The notes: a model not told the origin generated them from the letters alone. Numbered from the stretch's first letter, positions 23,923-36,589 are shown. The stretch is DNA of 64,000 bases from Rutpela maculata (GCA_936432065.2 OW386294.2:47878842-47942841); one strand, 5' to 3'. Numbers and translations are program-made.

Positions 23923-24593
23923 TTCCACATCTAGTTGAAGTATATTAACGCAAAAAAAATTTGGAAATTTTCATTGTTTAAATAGGCTCAAAATGTCATG
24001 AAACGTCAATATTTTAAGTTTGAACAAAATAAATTTGTCTGTCGCGTCGGTCTGTCTGTTAGTCTTTTATCTTTTTGGTGCTCACGATTACTCTGGAACT
24101 GTTTAACATATTGACTTAAAATAAGGCATATAAGTATTTTAACGAGATCTGGAACTAAATTGTATTTTGATTTTATTCTGTTGCAGAGTTAAACGGTAAA
24201 TTGGGGTAAATGGGGGTAAATAGGTAAATCAAGCAAGTAATAGTCCATAAAATTGGTATTTAGTAAATATAAGAGGAGCTAAGGTCTGAAAAAAAATTTG
24301 GCATTAGCCACACCTATTACCACCCCCACCCCATTATTAAAGGTGGTGAAAAAATAGTGTGATTTAGTGTGTGTACAAGAGCCAAAGTCATTAAGAATTT
24401 TTTTTCACTTCATTCATCCCCACCACCGATGTGGCATATAATTTTATGGGTTTTTTGGGTACATGATTTCAAATATTATAGTATTAAAGTTCCATAAACA
24501 ATTATTTTCATATAGTGGAATGCAAATATAGTATTTTTGTTGTAAGAGACTTGGATGTGGAAGTAGTGATTCCTTGGGCAGCGGTTTTTTTTT
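23923..24593 (+). mobile_element. Family F copy in the left arm of palindrome copy 2
   Basis: Identical in position and ends to 13631-14301 in copy 1. Confidence 0.85.
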
Positions 24594-25799
24594 AATCCCA
24601 CTTTGAACTGTAAACAAATATTATTCCCATTTTAAGCAGTAAATAATTGAACTGGAACAGCTGGAACTGCAATTAACTCAGTCGTTTCCAGTTTTAAAAA
24701 AAATGTAAATACCTATATTGAATATTATTCCCATTTTAAACAGTAAATAATTGAACTGGAACAGCTGGAACTGCAATTAACTCGGTCGTTTCCAGTTAAA
24801 AAAAATGTAAATACCTATATTGAATATTATTCCCATTTTAAACAGTAACTAAATGAACTGGAACAGCTGGAACTGCAATTAACTCTGTCGTTTCCAGTTA
24901 AAAAAAATGTAAATACCTATATTGAATATTATTCCCATTTTAAATAGTAAATGATTGAGCTGGAACAGCTGGAACTGCAATTAACTCTGTCGTTTCCAGT
25001 TTAAAAAATACCTATATTCAATATAGGTATTTTTAGTTATTGAATATAGGTATTTACATTTTTTTTTAACTGGAAACGACTGAGTTAGTTGCAGTTCCAG
25101 CTGTTCCAGTTCAATTATTTACTGTTTAAAATGGGAATAATATTCAATATAGGTATTTACATTTAAACAGTAAATAATTGAACTGGAACAGCTGGAACTG
25201 TAATTAACTCTGTCGTTTCCAGTTAAAAAAAAATGTAAATACCTATATTGAATATTATTCCCATTTTAAACAGTAAATGATTGAGCTGGAACAGCTGGAA
25301 CTGCAATTAACTCTGTCGTTTACATTTAAAAAAAATGTAAATACCTATATTTAATAAATAAAAATACCTATATTGAATATAGGTATTTTTTTAACTGGAA
25401 ACGACAGAGTTAATTGCAGAGTCAGCTGTTCCAGTTAATTTAGTTACTGTTTAAAATGGGAATAATATTCAATATAGGTATTTACATTTTTTTTAACTGG
25501 AAACGACAGAGTTAATTGCAGTTCGAGCTGTTCCAGTTCATTTAGTTACTGTTTAAAATGGGAACAATATTCAATATAGGTATTTACATTTTTTTTAACT
25601 GGAAACGACCGAGTTAATTGCAGTTCCAGCTGTTCCAGTTCAATTATTTACTGTTTAAAATGGGAATAATATTCAATATAGGTATTTACATTCTTTTTAA
25701 AACTGGAAACGACTGAGTTAATTGCAGTTCCAGCTGTTCCAGTTCAATTATTTACTGCTTAAAATGGGAATAATATTTGTTTACAGTTCCAAGTGGGAT
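24594..25799. repeat. Central ~105-bp repeat field of palindrome copy 2
   Basis: Direct and then inverted copies of the GAACTGGAACAGCTGGAACT unit, with hairpins CCTATATTCAATATAGG near 25013 and 25370 at orientation switches. Confidence 0.86.
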
Positions 25800-26471
25800 T
25801 AAAAAAAAACCGCTGCCCAAGGAATCACTACTTCCACATCCAAGTCTCTTACAACAAAAATACTATATTTGCATTCCACTATATGAAAATAATTGTTTAT
25901 GGAACTTTAATACTATAATATTTGAAATCATGTACCCAAAAAACCCATACAATTATATGCCACATCGGTGGTGGGGATGAATGAAGTGAAAAAAAATTCT
26001 TAATGACTTTGGCTCTTGTACACACACTAAATCACACTATTTTTTCACCACCTTTAATAATGGGGTGGGGGTGGTAATAGGTGTGGCTAATGCCAAATTT
26101 TTTTTCAGACCTTAGCTCCTCTTATATTTACTAAATACCAATTTCATGGACTATTACTTGCTTGATTTACCTATTTACCCCCATTTACCCCAATTTACCG
26201 TTTAACTCTGCAACAGAATAAAATCAAAATACAATTTAGTTCCAGATCTCGTTAAAATACTTATATGCCTTATTTTAAGTCAATATGTTAAACAGTTCCA
26301 GAGTAATCGTGAGCACCAAAAAGATGAAAGACTAACAGACAGACCGACGCGACAGACAAATTTATTTTGTTCAAACTTAAAATATTGACGTTTCATGACA
26401 TTCTGAGCCTATTTAAACAATGAAAATTTCCAATTTTTTTTTGCGTTAATATACTTCAACTAGATATGGAA
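25800..26471 (-). mobile_element. Family F copy in the right arm of palindrome copy 2
   Basis: Inverted counterpart of 23923-24593. It has one extra A in the leading A run relative to copy 1, which accounts for the one-base change of offset between the two palindromes. Confidence 0.83.
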
Positions 26472-27271
26472 CTAATACGCGGAAAATGACATGACAAAGA
26501 TATAAAAAATCGTTGTGCGCCGTAAACTACACGATAGGAGTAAAGCCTCTACTTTAAGTATTTTCTTCGAGGAAACCTACTACGCGTCCATACTATCCAA
26601 GGTAACCCACTGTGCATCCAATTTACTCGAGGAAAGCCACTGCGCATTCATACAAAACAGAATATTAGGTATTTACATTTTTTTTAAACTGGAAATGACT
26701 GAGTGTTCCAGCTGTTCCAGTTCAATTATTTACTGTTTAAAATGGGAATAATATTTATTTACAGTTTAAAGTGGGATTTAAAAAATTTACAGTTTGAACT
26801 GGGAATAATTGAATTATTTACAGTTTAAAGTGGGAATAATTAAATTATTTACAGATTCAACTGGGAGCGATTGAATTATTTACAGTTTGAACTGGGAATA
26901 AAAAAATTTACAGTTTGAACTGGGAATAATTGAATTATTTACAGTTTAAAGTGGGAATAATTAAATTATTTACAGATTCAACTGGGAGCAATTGAATTAT
27001 TTACAGTTTGAACTGGGAATGAAAAAATTAACAGTTTGAACTGGGAATAATTGAATTATTTACAGTTTAAAGTGGGAATAATTAAATTATTTACAGATTC
27101 AACTGGGAGCAATTGAATTATTTACAGTTTGAACTGGGAATAATAAAATTTACAGTTTGAACTGGGAATAATTCAATTATTTACAGATTTAACAGGGAAT
27201 AATCAAATTATTTACAAATTTATCTGGGAATAATTGGAAAAAAACATCCGTGACCCTTCTACGCCTTCGTA

Positions 27272-27460
27272 TCATAGTCCTCAATAGCAAAATGTTTACT
27301 AGGTACATATTTTGTTGTGACTCAAAACAAATTTGCCTATAGAATCTTCTAATCCACTTTTTTTCCAGTGCTTTATTTGTTGGGAAAGAATGAAAAGTAA
27401 TTTTTCGACAATCTTTTTTGCCCTTTCGCTGTTGCTTTTGCACACAGCCACTGCACACAT
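27272..27460 (-). pseudogene. THAP zinc-finger domain fragment
   Basis: The minus strand starts ATG TGT at 27460 and reads MCAVAVCKSNSERAKK. After a frameshift it reads CRKITFHSFPTNKALEKKWI and RRFYR, then in a third frame KFVLSHNKICT and finally SKHFAIEDYDT. Together these are the THAP (C2CH) signature in order: CX4C, FHSFP, KKWI, and CX2HF. At least two or three single-base frameshifts break it. The domain is the DNA-binding module of P-element transposases and domesticated THAP proteins. It is bordered by palindrome copy 2 at its 3' end (27270) and by the 6.9-kb foldback 8 bp upstream of the ATG. Confidence 0.75.
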
Positions 27461-27467
27461 ATACCCT

Positions 27468-28260
27468 CCCTGCCAAAAATTCCACATAGAAACTTATAAA
27501 AAAAAAGTGATGCGGTTTTATCGTTCCTATAAGTTATATTAGTATTATACAGACAGGATTTTATCTGTTTTATTAAGTTTTAAATCGGTTATGAAACAGT
27601 AATTCCGATTGAGCTATTTGGAATTATCATGTTGCCCTTTCATGAGTACTTATATGAAATATACATCAACAAATCTACAGTTTAGTGTCTGCAAATGCAC
27701 CCTTGCCCTTATATCTGTAAACATATGGAATTACAGATACAACTTTAAAGAGATTCTAAACTTTTCTATAAGTAATATCATAAGAGTTCCAGTCCGTCCT
27801 TTCTCCAGTATCTATCGTATGTAACACACCATTTATCAACATGTTTTTATTGTAAATTTCAACATTGTTTTTTATTAGTATTAATGTGGATATACATGTC
27901 AACAAATGTACAGTTTCAATTGTATATTTTACAGATGTATTTTTATTGTAAACTTCCATTTTGCTTTTTTATTAGTATTAATTTGGATATGCATGCCGAC
28001 AAATGTACAGTTTAAATTGCATATTTCAAATAGAAATACTAATATTGTGGTAAACACAAAATTCTGCAAAGTCCTTATTTCCTCGGGTGTTCTTGTTCTA
28101 GCCTATAGAAGCAATGAATGAGTTAGCAGTGGAAGAGACTGCTTTGTTTTTAATTTAACAAACACACTTCAGTTCCTTAGGTCACATTAGATTAGATATG
28201 AATTAGCTACACGTATACAGCTCCCTCTACTGGAGCCTGGAGTAAAGTTGCTGCTGAAAT
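27468..28260. repeat. Terminal 'head' module of the 6.9-kb element, first copy
   Basis: This ~0.8-kb module starts with the element terminus and is repeated almost exactly at 29588-30400, an offset of about 2120 bp. It contains its own internal ~110-bp duplication (ATTAGTATTAATTTGGATAT / ATTAGTATTAATGTGGATAT near 27870 and 27980). The reappearance of the terminus CCCTGCCAAAAATTCC at 29588 suggests that one whole element inserted into, or recombined with, another. Confidence 0.85.
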
Positions 28261-28319
28261 TTCTATCAGTTTCTACCAGAATGGAGCAGCAAACATTTAC
28301 TTATACCACATCAATGAGA

Positions 28320-31300
28320 ATTTATGAGAACAGTATCTAAGGTAAAACGTGCGGCTTTCCGTGGTTAAATGGCATGTGTTTCTATAAGAAACGAGCTGCA
28401 TTAGGTTGACTTGCAATTGAAGATTACTAATTATAATGTTTGAATAGGGATTTATGAGATCAGTTTCTATGAGTATTAATGTTTTTTTTTTCAGTAATAT
28501 ATTAAATGTGTTTTCATATGTTTGAATGGGTAAAAAGAAAGGTCAGTTTTCAACTGAAATTACAAATACAAATTTAATCACTTCGAATGGGGTTATATGC
28601 GATCAATTTCTAACAGTATTTATACTGTTTTCCGAATATAATTGTGATGAGGTTTGATAACAAATTGTTCACTACATGTTACGATGTGGTCGGAAATTCC
28701 AGGTACATATTTAGTATTACTTCGAAAGGACTGATGATAGCAGCTTCTACGAGTATGTATTTGTTGTACCAATAGTAAATTGTATAAGTCTTTATCAGTA
28801 TACATTCGGATCTAATTTAAATATGAAAATTATATCAGAATAAAGCAACCAAATATTTTAAACAGTATCTATTTGTAAATCCAGACATTTACTTATACTA
28901 TCTCAATGAGAATTTATGAGGACAGTATCTAATGTAAAACGTGCGGCTTTCCGTGGCAAGAGTTTCTATATGAAACGAGCTGCATTTGGTTAGAACAGTT
29001 TTGATTTGCAATTGAAGATTACAAATTATAATGTTTGAATAGGGATTTATGAGATCAGTTTCTGTGAGTATTAATGTTTTTTTTTCAGTAATATATTAAA
29101 TGGGTTTTCATTTGTTTGAATGGGTAAAAAGAAAGGTCAGTTTTCAACTGCAATTACAAATACAAGTTTAACCATTTCGAATGGGATTATATGCGATCAA
29201 TTTCTAACAGTATTTATGCTGTTTTCCGAATATAATTGTGATGAGGTTTGATCAGTAACAAATTGTTCACTACATGTTACGTGTGGAAATTCCAGGTACA
29301 TATTTAGTATTACTTCGAAAGGATTGATGATAGCAGTTTCTACGAGTATGTATTTGTTGTGCCAATAGTAAATTATATAAGTCTTAATCAGTATGCATTC
29401 GGATCTAATTTAAATATGAAAATTATATCAGAATAAAGCAACTAAATATTTTAAATAGTATCTATATGTAAATCCAGACATTTACTTATACTATCTCAAT
29501 GAGAATTTATGAGAACAGTATCTAATGTAAAACGTGCGGCTTTCCGTGATTTTATGGCAAGAGTTTCTATAAGAAACGAGCTGCATTCCCTGCCAAAAAT
29601 TCCACATAGAAACTTATAAAAAAAAAGTGATGCGGTTTTATCGTTCCTATAAGTTATATTAGTATTATACAGACAGGATTTTGTCTGTTTTATTAAGTTT
29701 TAAATCGGTTATGAAACAGTAATTCCGAATGAGCTATTTGGAATTATCATGTTGCCCTTTCATGAGTATTTATATGAAATATACATCAACAAATCTACAG
29801 TTTAGTGTCTGCAAATGCACTCTTGCCCTTATATCTGTAAACATATGGAATTACAGATACAACTTTAAAGAGATTCTAAACTTTTCTATAAGTAATATAA
29901 TAGTTTCAGTCCGTCCTTTCTCCAGTATCTATCGTATGTAACACACCATTTATCAACATGTTTTTATTGTAAATTTCAATATTGTCTTTTTATTAGTATT
30001 AATGTGGATATACATGTCAACAAATGTACAGTTTCAATTGTATATTTTACAGATGTATTTTTATTGTATACTTCCATTATGCTTTTTTATTAGTATTAAT
30101 TTGGATATGCATGCCGACAAATGTACAGTTTAAATTGCATATTTCAAATGGAAATACCAATATAATAGTGGTAAACACAAAATACTGCAACAAAGTCCTT
30201 ATTTCCTCGGGTGTTCTTGTTCTAGCCTAGAAGCAATGAACGAGTTAGCAGTGAAAGAGACTGCTTTACTTTTAATTTAACAAACACACGTCAGTTCCTT
30301 AGGTCACATTAGATTAGATATGAATTAGCGACACGTATAAGCTCCCTCTACTGGAGCCTGGAGTAAAGTTGCTGCTGAAATTTCTATCAGTTTATACCAG
30401 AATGGAGCAGCAAAATGAGTCAAGCCGTATTCATTTGTAAATCCAAACATTTACTTATACCACATCAATGAGAATTTATGAGAGCAGTATCTAATGTAAA
30501 ACGTGCGGCTTTTCGTGGTTAAATGGCAAGTGTTTCTATAAGAAACGAGCTGCATTAGGTTAGAACAGTTTTGATTTGCAATTTAAGATTACAAATTATA
30601 ATGTTTGAATAGGGATTTATGAGATCAGTTTCTATGAGTATTAATGTTTTTTTTTCAGTAATATATGTGTTTTCATTTGTTTGAATGGGTAAAAAGAAAG
30701 GTCAGTTTTCAACTGCAATTACAAATACAAGTTTAATCACTTCGAATGGAGTTATATGCGATCAATTTCTAAAAGTATTTATGCTGTTTTCCGAATATAA
30801 TTGTGATGAGGTTTAATCAGTAACAAATTGTTCACTACTTGTTATGATATGGTCGGAAATTCCAAGTACACATTTAGTATTCCTTCAAGAGGATTGATGA
30901 GAGCAGTTTCTACGAGTATCTATTTGTTGTTCCTCTAGTAAATTATATAAGTCTTTATCAGTATACAGATTAGGATATAATTTAAATATGAAAATTATAT
31001 CAGAATAAAGCAACCAAATATATTAAACAGTATCTATTTGTAAATCCAGACATTTACTTATACTATCTCAATGAGAATTTATGAGAACAGTATCTGATGT
31101 AAAACGTGCGGTTTTCCGTGGTTAAATGGCAAGTATTTCTATAAGAAACGAGCTGCATTAGGTTAGAACAGTTTTGATTTGCAATTGAAGATTACATATT
31201 ATGTTTGAATAGGGATTTATGAGATCAGTTTCTACGAGTATTAATGTTTTTTTTCAGTAATATATTAAATGTGTTTTCATTTGTTTGAATGGGTAAAAAG

Positions 31301-32450
31301 AAAGGTCAGTTTTCAACTGCAATTACAAATACAAGTTTAATCACTTCGAATGGGGTTATATGCGATCAATTTCTAAAAGTATTTATGCTGTTTTCCGAAT
31401 ATAATTGTGATGAGGTTTGATCAGTAACAAATTGTTCACTGCATGTTACGATATGGTCGGAAATTCCAGGTACATATTTAGTATTACTTCGAAAGGATTG
31501 ATGATAGCAGTTTCTACGAGTACCTATGTATTTGTTGTGCCAATAGTAAATTATATAAGTCTTTATCAGTATGCATTCGGATCTAATTTAAATATGAAAA
31601 TTATATCAGAATAAATCAACCAAATATTTTAAACAGTATCTATTTGTAAATTCAGACATTTACTTATACTATCTCAGTGAGAATTTATGAGGACAGTATC
31701 TAATGTAAAACGTGCGGCTTTCCGTGGTTAAATGACAAGAGTTTCTATAAGAAACGAGCTGCATTAGGTTAGAACAGTTTTGATTTGCCATTGAAGATTA
31801 CAGATTATAATGTTTGAATAGGGATTTATGAGATCAGTTTCTATGAGTATTAATGTTTTTTTTCAGTAATATATTAAATGTGTTTTCATTTGTTTGAATA
31901 GGTAAAAAGGAAGGTCAGTTTTTAACTGCAATTACAAATACAAGTTTAATCACTTCGAATGGGGTTATATGCGATCAATTTCTAACAGTATTTATGCTGT
32001 TTTCCGAATATAATTGTGATGAGGTTTGATCAGTAACAAATTGTTCACTACATGTTACGATATGGTCGGAAATTCCAGGTACATATTTAGTATTCCTTCA
32101 AGAGGATTGATGAGAGCAGTTTCTACGAGTATTTATTTGTTGTTCTTACAGTAAATTATATAAGTCTTTATCAGTATGCATTCGGATCTATTTTAAATAC
32201 AAAAATTATATCAGAATGAAACCCCAAATATTTTAAAAACTGTTCACCTGTAAATCCAAACATTTAAAGATAATATTATAATGAGAACAGTATCTAATGT
32301 AACGTGTGCGGTTTTCCGTGGCTAAATTTTAAAATTATTTGCAATAAATAAGCTTTAACGGATTCGAAGAGTTTTCATTTGCATTTCCAAATGAATAGTT
32401 TTAATTGTTAAATAGGGATCTATGAGGTCAGTGCAATGTTTTTTTTTTCA
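28320..32450. repeat. Tandem ~595-bp units (direct arm)
   Basis: The box ACGTGCGGCTTTCCGTGG or close variants recurs near 28347, 28939, 29531, 30501, 31103, 31710 and 32303. Spacings are 592-607 bp, except across the inserted head module (970 bp). Each unit also has GGGATTTATGAGATCAGTTT, GGTCAGTTTTCAACTGCAAT and GGTCGGAAATTCCAGG. Confidence 0.92.
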
Positions 32451-32462
32451 ATAAAATGTGTT

Positions 32463-34395
32463 TTTATTGGAAAAAACACATTACACAAAGACACTGACCT
32501 CATAGATCCCTATTTAACAATTAAAACTATTCATCTGGAATTGCAAATTAAAACTGTTCAAATCCGTTAAAGCTTATTTGTTAAAAATACTTTTAAAATT
32601 TAGCCACGGAAAGCCGCACGCGTTACATTAGATACTGTTCTGATTGGTTCTCATTAAAATATATCTTTAAATGTTTGGATTTACAAGTGGATACTGTTTA
32701 AAATAGGTTGTTTCATTCTGATATAATTTTTGTATTTAAAGTAGATCCGAATGCATACTGATAAAAACTTATATAATTTACTATTGGAACAACAAATACA
32801 TACTCGTAGAAACTGCTCTCATCAATCCTCTTGAAGGGATACTAAATATGTACCTGGAATTTCCGACCATATCGTAACATGTAGGGAACAATTTGTTACT
32901 GATCAAACCTCATCACAATTATATTCGGAAAACAGCACAAATACTGTTAGAAATTGATCGCATATAACCCCATTCGAAGTGATTAAACTTGTATTTGTAA
33001 TTGCAGTTGAAAACTGACCTTTCTTTTTACCCATTCAAACAAATGAAAACACATTTAATATATTACTGAAAAAAAAAAAACATTAATACTCAGAAACTGA
33101 TCTCTTAAATCCCTATTCAAACATTATAGTTTGTAATCTTCAATTGCAAATCAAAACTGTTCTAACCTAATACTTATAGAAACACTTGCCATTTAACCAC
33201 GGAAAGCCGCACGTTTTACATTAAATACTGTTCTCATAAATTCTAATTGAGATAGTATAAGTAAATGTCTGGATTTACAAATAGATACTGTTTAAAATAT
33301 CTGGTTGCTTTATTCTGATATAATTTTTATAATTAAATTAGATCCGAATCTGTACTGATAAAGACTTATATAATTTACTAGAGGAACAACAAATACATAC
33401 TCGTAGAAACTGCTATCATCAATCCTTTCGAAGGAATACTAAATATGTACCTGGAATTTCCGACCATATCGTAACATGTAGTGAACAGTTTGTTACTGAT
33501 CAAACCTCATCACAATTATATTTGGAAAACAGCATAAATACTGTTAGAGATTGATCGCATATAACCCTATTCGAAGTGATTAAACTTGTATTTGTAGTTG
33601 CAGTTGAAAACTGACCTTTCTTTTTACCCATTCAAACAAATGAAAACACATTTGATATATTACTGAAAAAAAACATTAGATCCGAATCTGTACTGATAAA
33701 GACTTATATAATTTACTAGAGGAACAACAAATAGATACTCGTAGAAACTGCTCTCATCAATCCTCTTGAAGGAATACTAAATGTGTACTTGGAATTTCCG
33801 ACCATATCATAACAAGTAGTGAACAATTTGTTACTGATTAAACCTCATCACAATTATATTCGGAAAACAGCATAAATACTTTTAGAAATTAATCGCATAT
33901 AACCCCATTCGAAGTGATTAAACTTGTATTTGTAATTGCAGTTGAAAACTGACCTTTCTTTTTACCCATTCAAACAAATGAAAACACATTTAATATATTA
34001 CTGAAAAAAAAACATTAATACTCATAGAAACTGACCTCATAAATCGCTATTCAAACATTGTAATTTGTAATCCGCAATTGCAAATCAAAACTGTTCTAAC
34101 CTAATGCAGCTCGTTTCTTAAAGAAACACTTGTCTTTTAATCATGGAAAGCCGCATGAATTACATTAGATACTGTGCTCATAAATTCTCATTGATGTGGT
34201 ATAAGTAAATGTTTGGATTTACAAATGGATATGGCTTGACTCGTTTTGCTGGTCAATTCTGATATAAACTGATGACTATTTCAACAGCAACTTTATCTAA
34301 CTCTTATAGAAACTTATTGACCATATAGGTTCTCATAGATACTTGTTAATTTTTGATAATTTTCAATACGGATTGATGAGATTTTTTTGACAGGG
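32463..34395. repeat. Inverted arm of the 6.9-kb element
   Basis: Reverse-complement copies of the ~595-bp unit, with CCACGGAAAGCCGCACG-like boxes near 32601 and 33196 and a diverged one near 34146. An internally deleted copy lies near 33670. It closes with the inverted counterpart of 30340-30470 (GACTCGTTTTGCTGG) and the right terminus. Confidence 0.88.
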
Positions 34396-35358
34396 CTGGC
34401 ATCTAACAAAAAAATATATTTATTTTTAAAAATTAACACTGGATTTCAATAATTTTTAATTTAATCTAAATTACAATGGATCTTTTATACCATTTCCACT
34501 CAAGTGAATCCAGTTATTGTTTATTGATATAATTCATTAAGTAAATCCACGTCATATTACTTTCACTTGAAAAACTAACTTAGCAAGTGTTTTCAGTTTT
34601 TAATATAGTATTTAAGACATTAGGCACTTAATAAATATAAGATAAATAGATATCCAAGCCTCAATCATATATAAAACAAGCATAAAATATTTGTAATGTA
34701 TGTATACCTACTTTCAATATATATCAGTTTTTTTCTTCTCCTGGTCACTAAATACGATAATGTACTAACGAAAGTCTCAAAATATAGTCTATGATAGTTT
34801 ATTTAAAAAATATTCCAAATAAATCATATAAACACCCAAATAAATTCGTAAGATACGGAAATCAACAGACAGTCAGCTCAAAAAGTACCAAGATGACGTC
34901 AGCGTTCCCCCCTGTCGTTTTCCCCGCCGAAATTACGAGGCAACCTATATAACTTTTAGGGATCTTGTTGCTAGATCACATGCCTATGACATCTATGTGG
35001 TATCAGCCGTGTTAATATTTTATTAATACTTTGCCCTATTCATTTGGCTGGTCCATATGTATATTCTCTGGCCAAATATACAGTTGGTGTACAGCGCACC
35101 CGATTAGACAGTGGATGAAACATTACGTAAGAAAGCTGTCTTCGCCTTATAAGGACACTTTTAATGCAAAGACAGGATAACATCATTTTACCATTGTATA
35201 TAGTCTATATACAATGGTTGTACTATTCTGTAGTAGTTGTACTATTCTCTAGTCTTCTAAATCAAAGACCTTTGCCTAAATTATGAATTAATTTTGTGAT
35301 GAAACGTCCTAGGTGCAACATTAAGAAAAAAACATAAAACAACTTCATATTATGTGAT
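34396..35358. other. Intergenic stretch, nothing coding recognised
   Basis: AT-rich sequence. It contains a 49-bp block at 34614-34662 identical to 11491-11539 inside the 1.1-kb foldback. A GC-richer patch around 34890-35110 includes TGACGTCA-like CRE sequence (GATGACGTCAGCG). A small local duplication (GGTTGTACTATTCT / TAGTTGTACTATTCT) is near 35220. No gene can be supported. Confidence 0.5.
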
Positions 35359-36258
35359 CAGGGATCCGTACCGAACCCTTATTGGACCGAAAACCGGACC
35401 GGACCCGAAATTTTTTCTGGACCGGAACCGAACCGAAACCCTGCTTATTTCATCAGACGCCAACTTGGTTGTCCGAACCGGAACCGTTTAAAATTATATA
35501 ACGGTTCTCTTCGGTTCTGAGCCTGATACCATATTTTCCTAGCTTTTCATGTCGGACAATTTCAATTTTCAATTTAATGTTTTTGTATTATGATTATGCG
35601 CATATTTTGTTTCGTCTCTACCACAGCCTGTGTCTCTACTCTCTATCCCCCCTCCTGCTCCTCTAGGCATCGGCTGTTTTTGTCTTGTCGCCGTGCAATA
35701 TGCAATGCATACGTAACCGCTATCACGCCACGCGAAATAAAGATGTTAATTCAAAATTGTATTCAATTTAATATTATAATACCTACGGGTTATGTAATAC
35801 TCGTGGAATGAAATTTGCCTCTAAACTTGCACAAAACAGTTAAAATACCTCTTAGCATTACCTTCCTTCCTCGTTTCTCCTACCCAATTAGGTACATATA
35901 CAGTGCGTGTAATTGCCGATTAGGCATGTACATTCACGTAGCGCGAGAGATATGACAACCTAGCAACAGCAAACTCGCCCATCGGCGGCATAGATTAAAG
36001 AGTCGGCACTAGACACTGAAGCATCCCAGCTCTCAGTTATTTCATTTCAGCCAGCTGGCACACGCGTTGTTGCACTTCTTACTCCCTATCTCTAGCCCGC
36101 CACTACACACACTGTATCATGTACTTGCCAGAAATGAATATACAATGCGAGAACCGGAAAAATCCGAAAAGAACCGAAAAAAATCAGCAGAACCGGATCG
36201 GAAAATAAGTTATAGAACCGGAACCGAACCGGTTATTTCATTTCGGTCCGGATCCCTG
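35359..36258. mobile_element. Non-autonomous hAT element, 900 bp
   Basis: The terminal inverted repeats are CAGGGATCCGTACCGAAC and (reverse complement of the right end) CAGGGATCCGGACCGAAA. It is flanked by an 8-bp target duplication with one mismatch: TATGTGAT at 35351 and TATGCGAT at 36259. The subterminal zones are dense in GAACCGGA/CCGAACCG motifs. The interior has no hAT transposase. These are the hallmarks of a hAT-type non-autonomous element. Confidence 0.88.
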
Positions 36259-36589
36259 TATGCGATAGGCAAGTTTTAAATGTGTTTTGTGATTTATTGA
36301 AGTCAAACGAAAAGATTTTTCCTAATCACAATAAACCTTATTAAATCTAGTCAGTTATAAAGTTCCTGGTACCTCCAAATTCCTCTAAAAAGGTTCTTTT
36401 TGCTGGGTCTTATGGTCCCCAATTCGTTCCCATAAGCATGGGGAGAGGTTGTCTGATATTGACAGTCTGGAACATGATCGCTATCTGCAATGAGAGCAGC
36501 TAACCAAATGTGGTGTGATGTGCACCATGAACATGAAAGATTAAAAATCCTTCCTGTATAAAATGGGTTAGTTAGAAGCAGATATGGGG

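Larger units (their letters stand above)
23125..27269. mobile_element. Giant palindromic element, copy 2 (complete, 4145 bp)
   Basis: Both termini are present. CGAAGGCGTAGAAGGGTCAC at 23125 and its reverse complement ending at 27269 are each bordered by TA (23123-23124 and 27270-27271), consistent with a 2-bp TA target duplication. The arms are near-identical inverted repeats of roughly 1.9 kb, organised as subterminal ~30-bp array, spacer, family F insert, then central ~105-bp repeats. The copy is almost identical to copy 1 base for base. It carries no transposase, so it must be mobilised in trans. A Tc1/mariner-like TA preference is possible but the length and palindrome resemble foldback elements. 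Confidence 0.93.
27468..34395. mobile_element. 6.9-kb foldback element with CCCTGYCAAAAA ends
   Basis: The left end CCCTGCCAAAAATTCCAC (27468) and the right end, reverse complement CCCTGTCAAAAAAATC (34395), mirror each other. The left part is made of direct repeats and the right part (from about 32463) of the same units inverted. The junction hairpin joins ATAGGGATCTATGAGGTCAG at about 32407 with CTGACCTCATAGATCCCTAT at 32495. All frames inside (such as 27609-27824 and 29729-29941) repeat with the units and are not genes. No transposase and no obvious target duplication were found. Confidence 0.82.

Noticed and set aside
13351..26751. A 78-codon frame (RRKLHDRSKASTLSIFFEE…) present in all four palindrome arms
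   Set aside because: It has no ATG (it starts GTG), reads into the tandem repeats, and is conserved only because the copies are recent. No known domain.
27609..31614. Small frames (such as MSYLELSCCPFM…) in the 6.9-kb foldback
   Set aside because: They repeat with the units, carry indel-dependent ends and have no domain.
36067..36279. Frame rich in Glu/Lys at the right end of the hAT element
   Set aside because: It reads through the GAACCG-rich subterminal repeat zone of the element.
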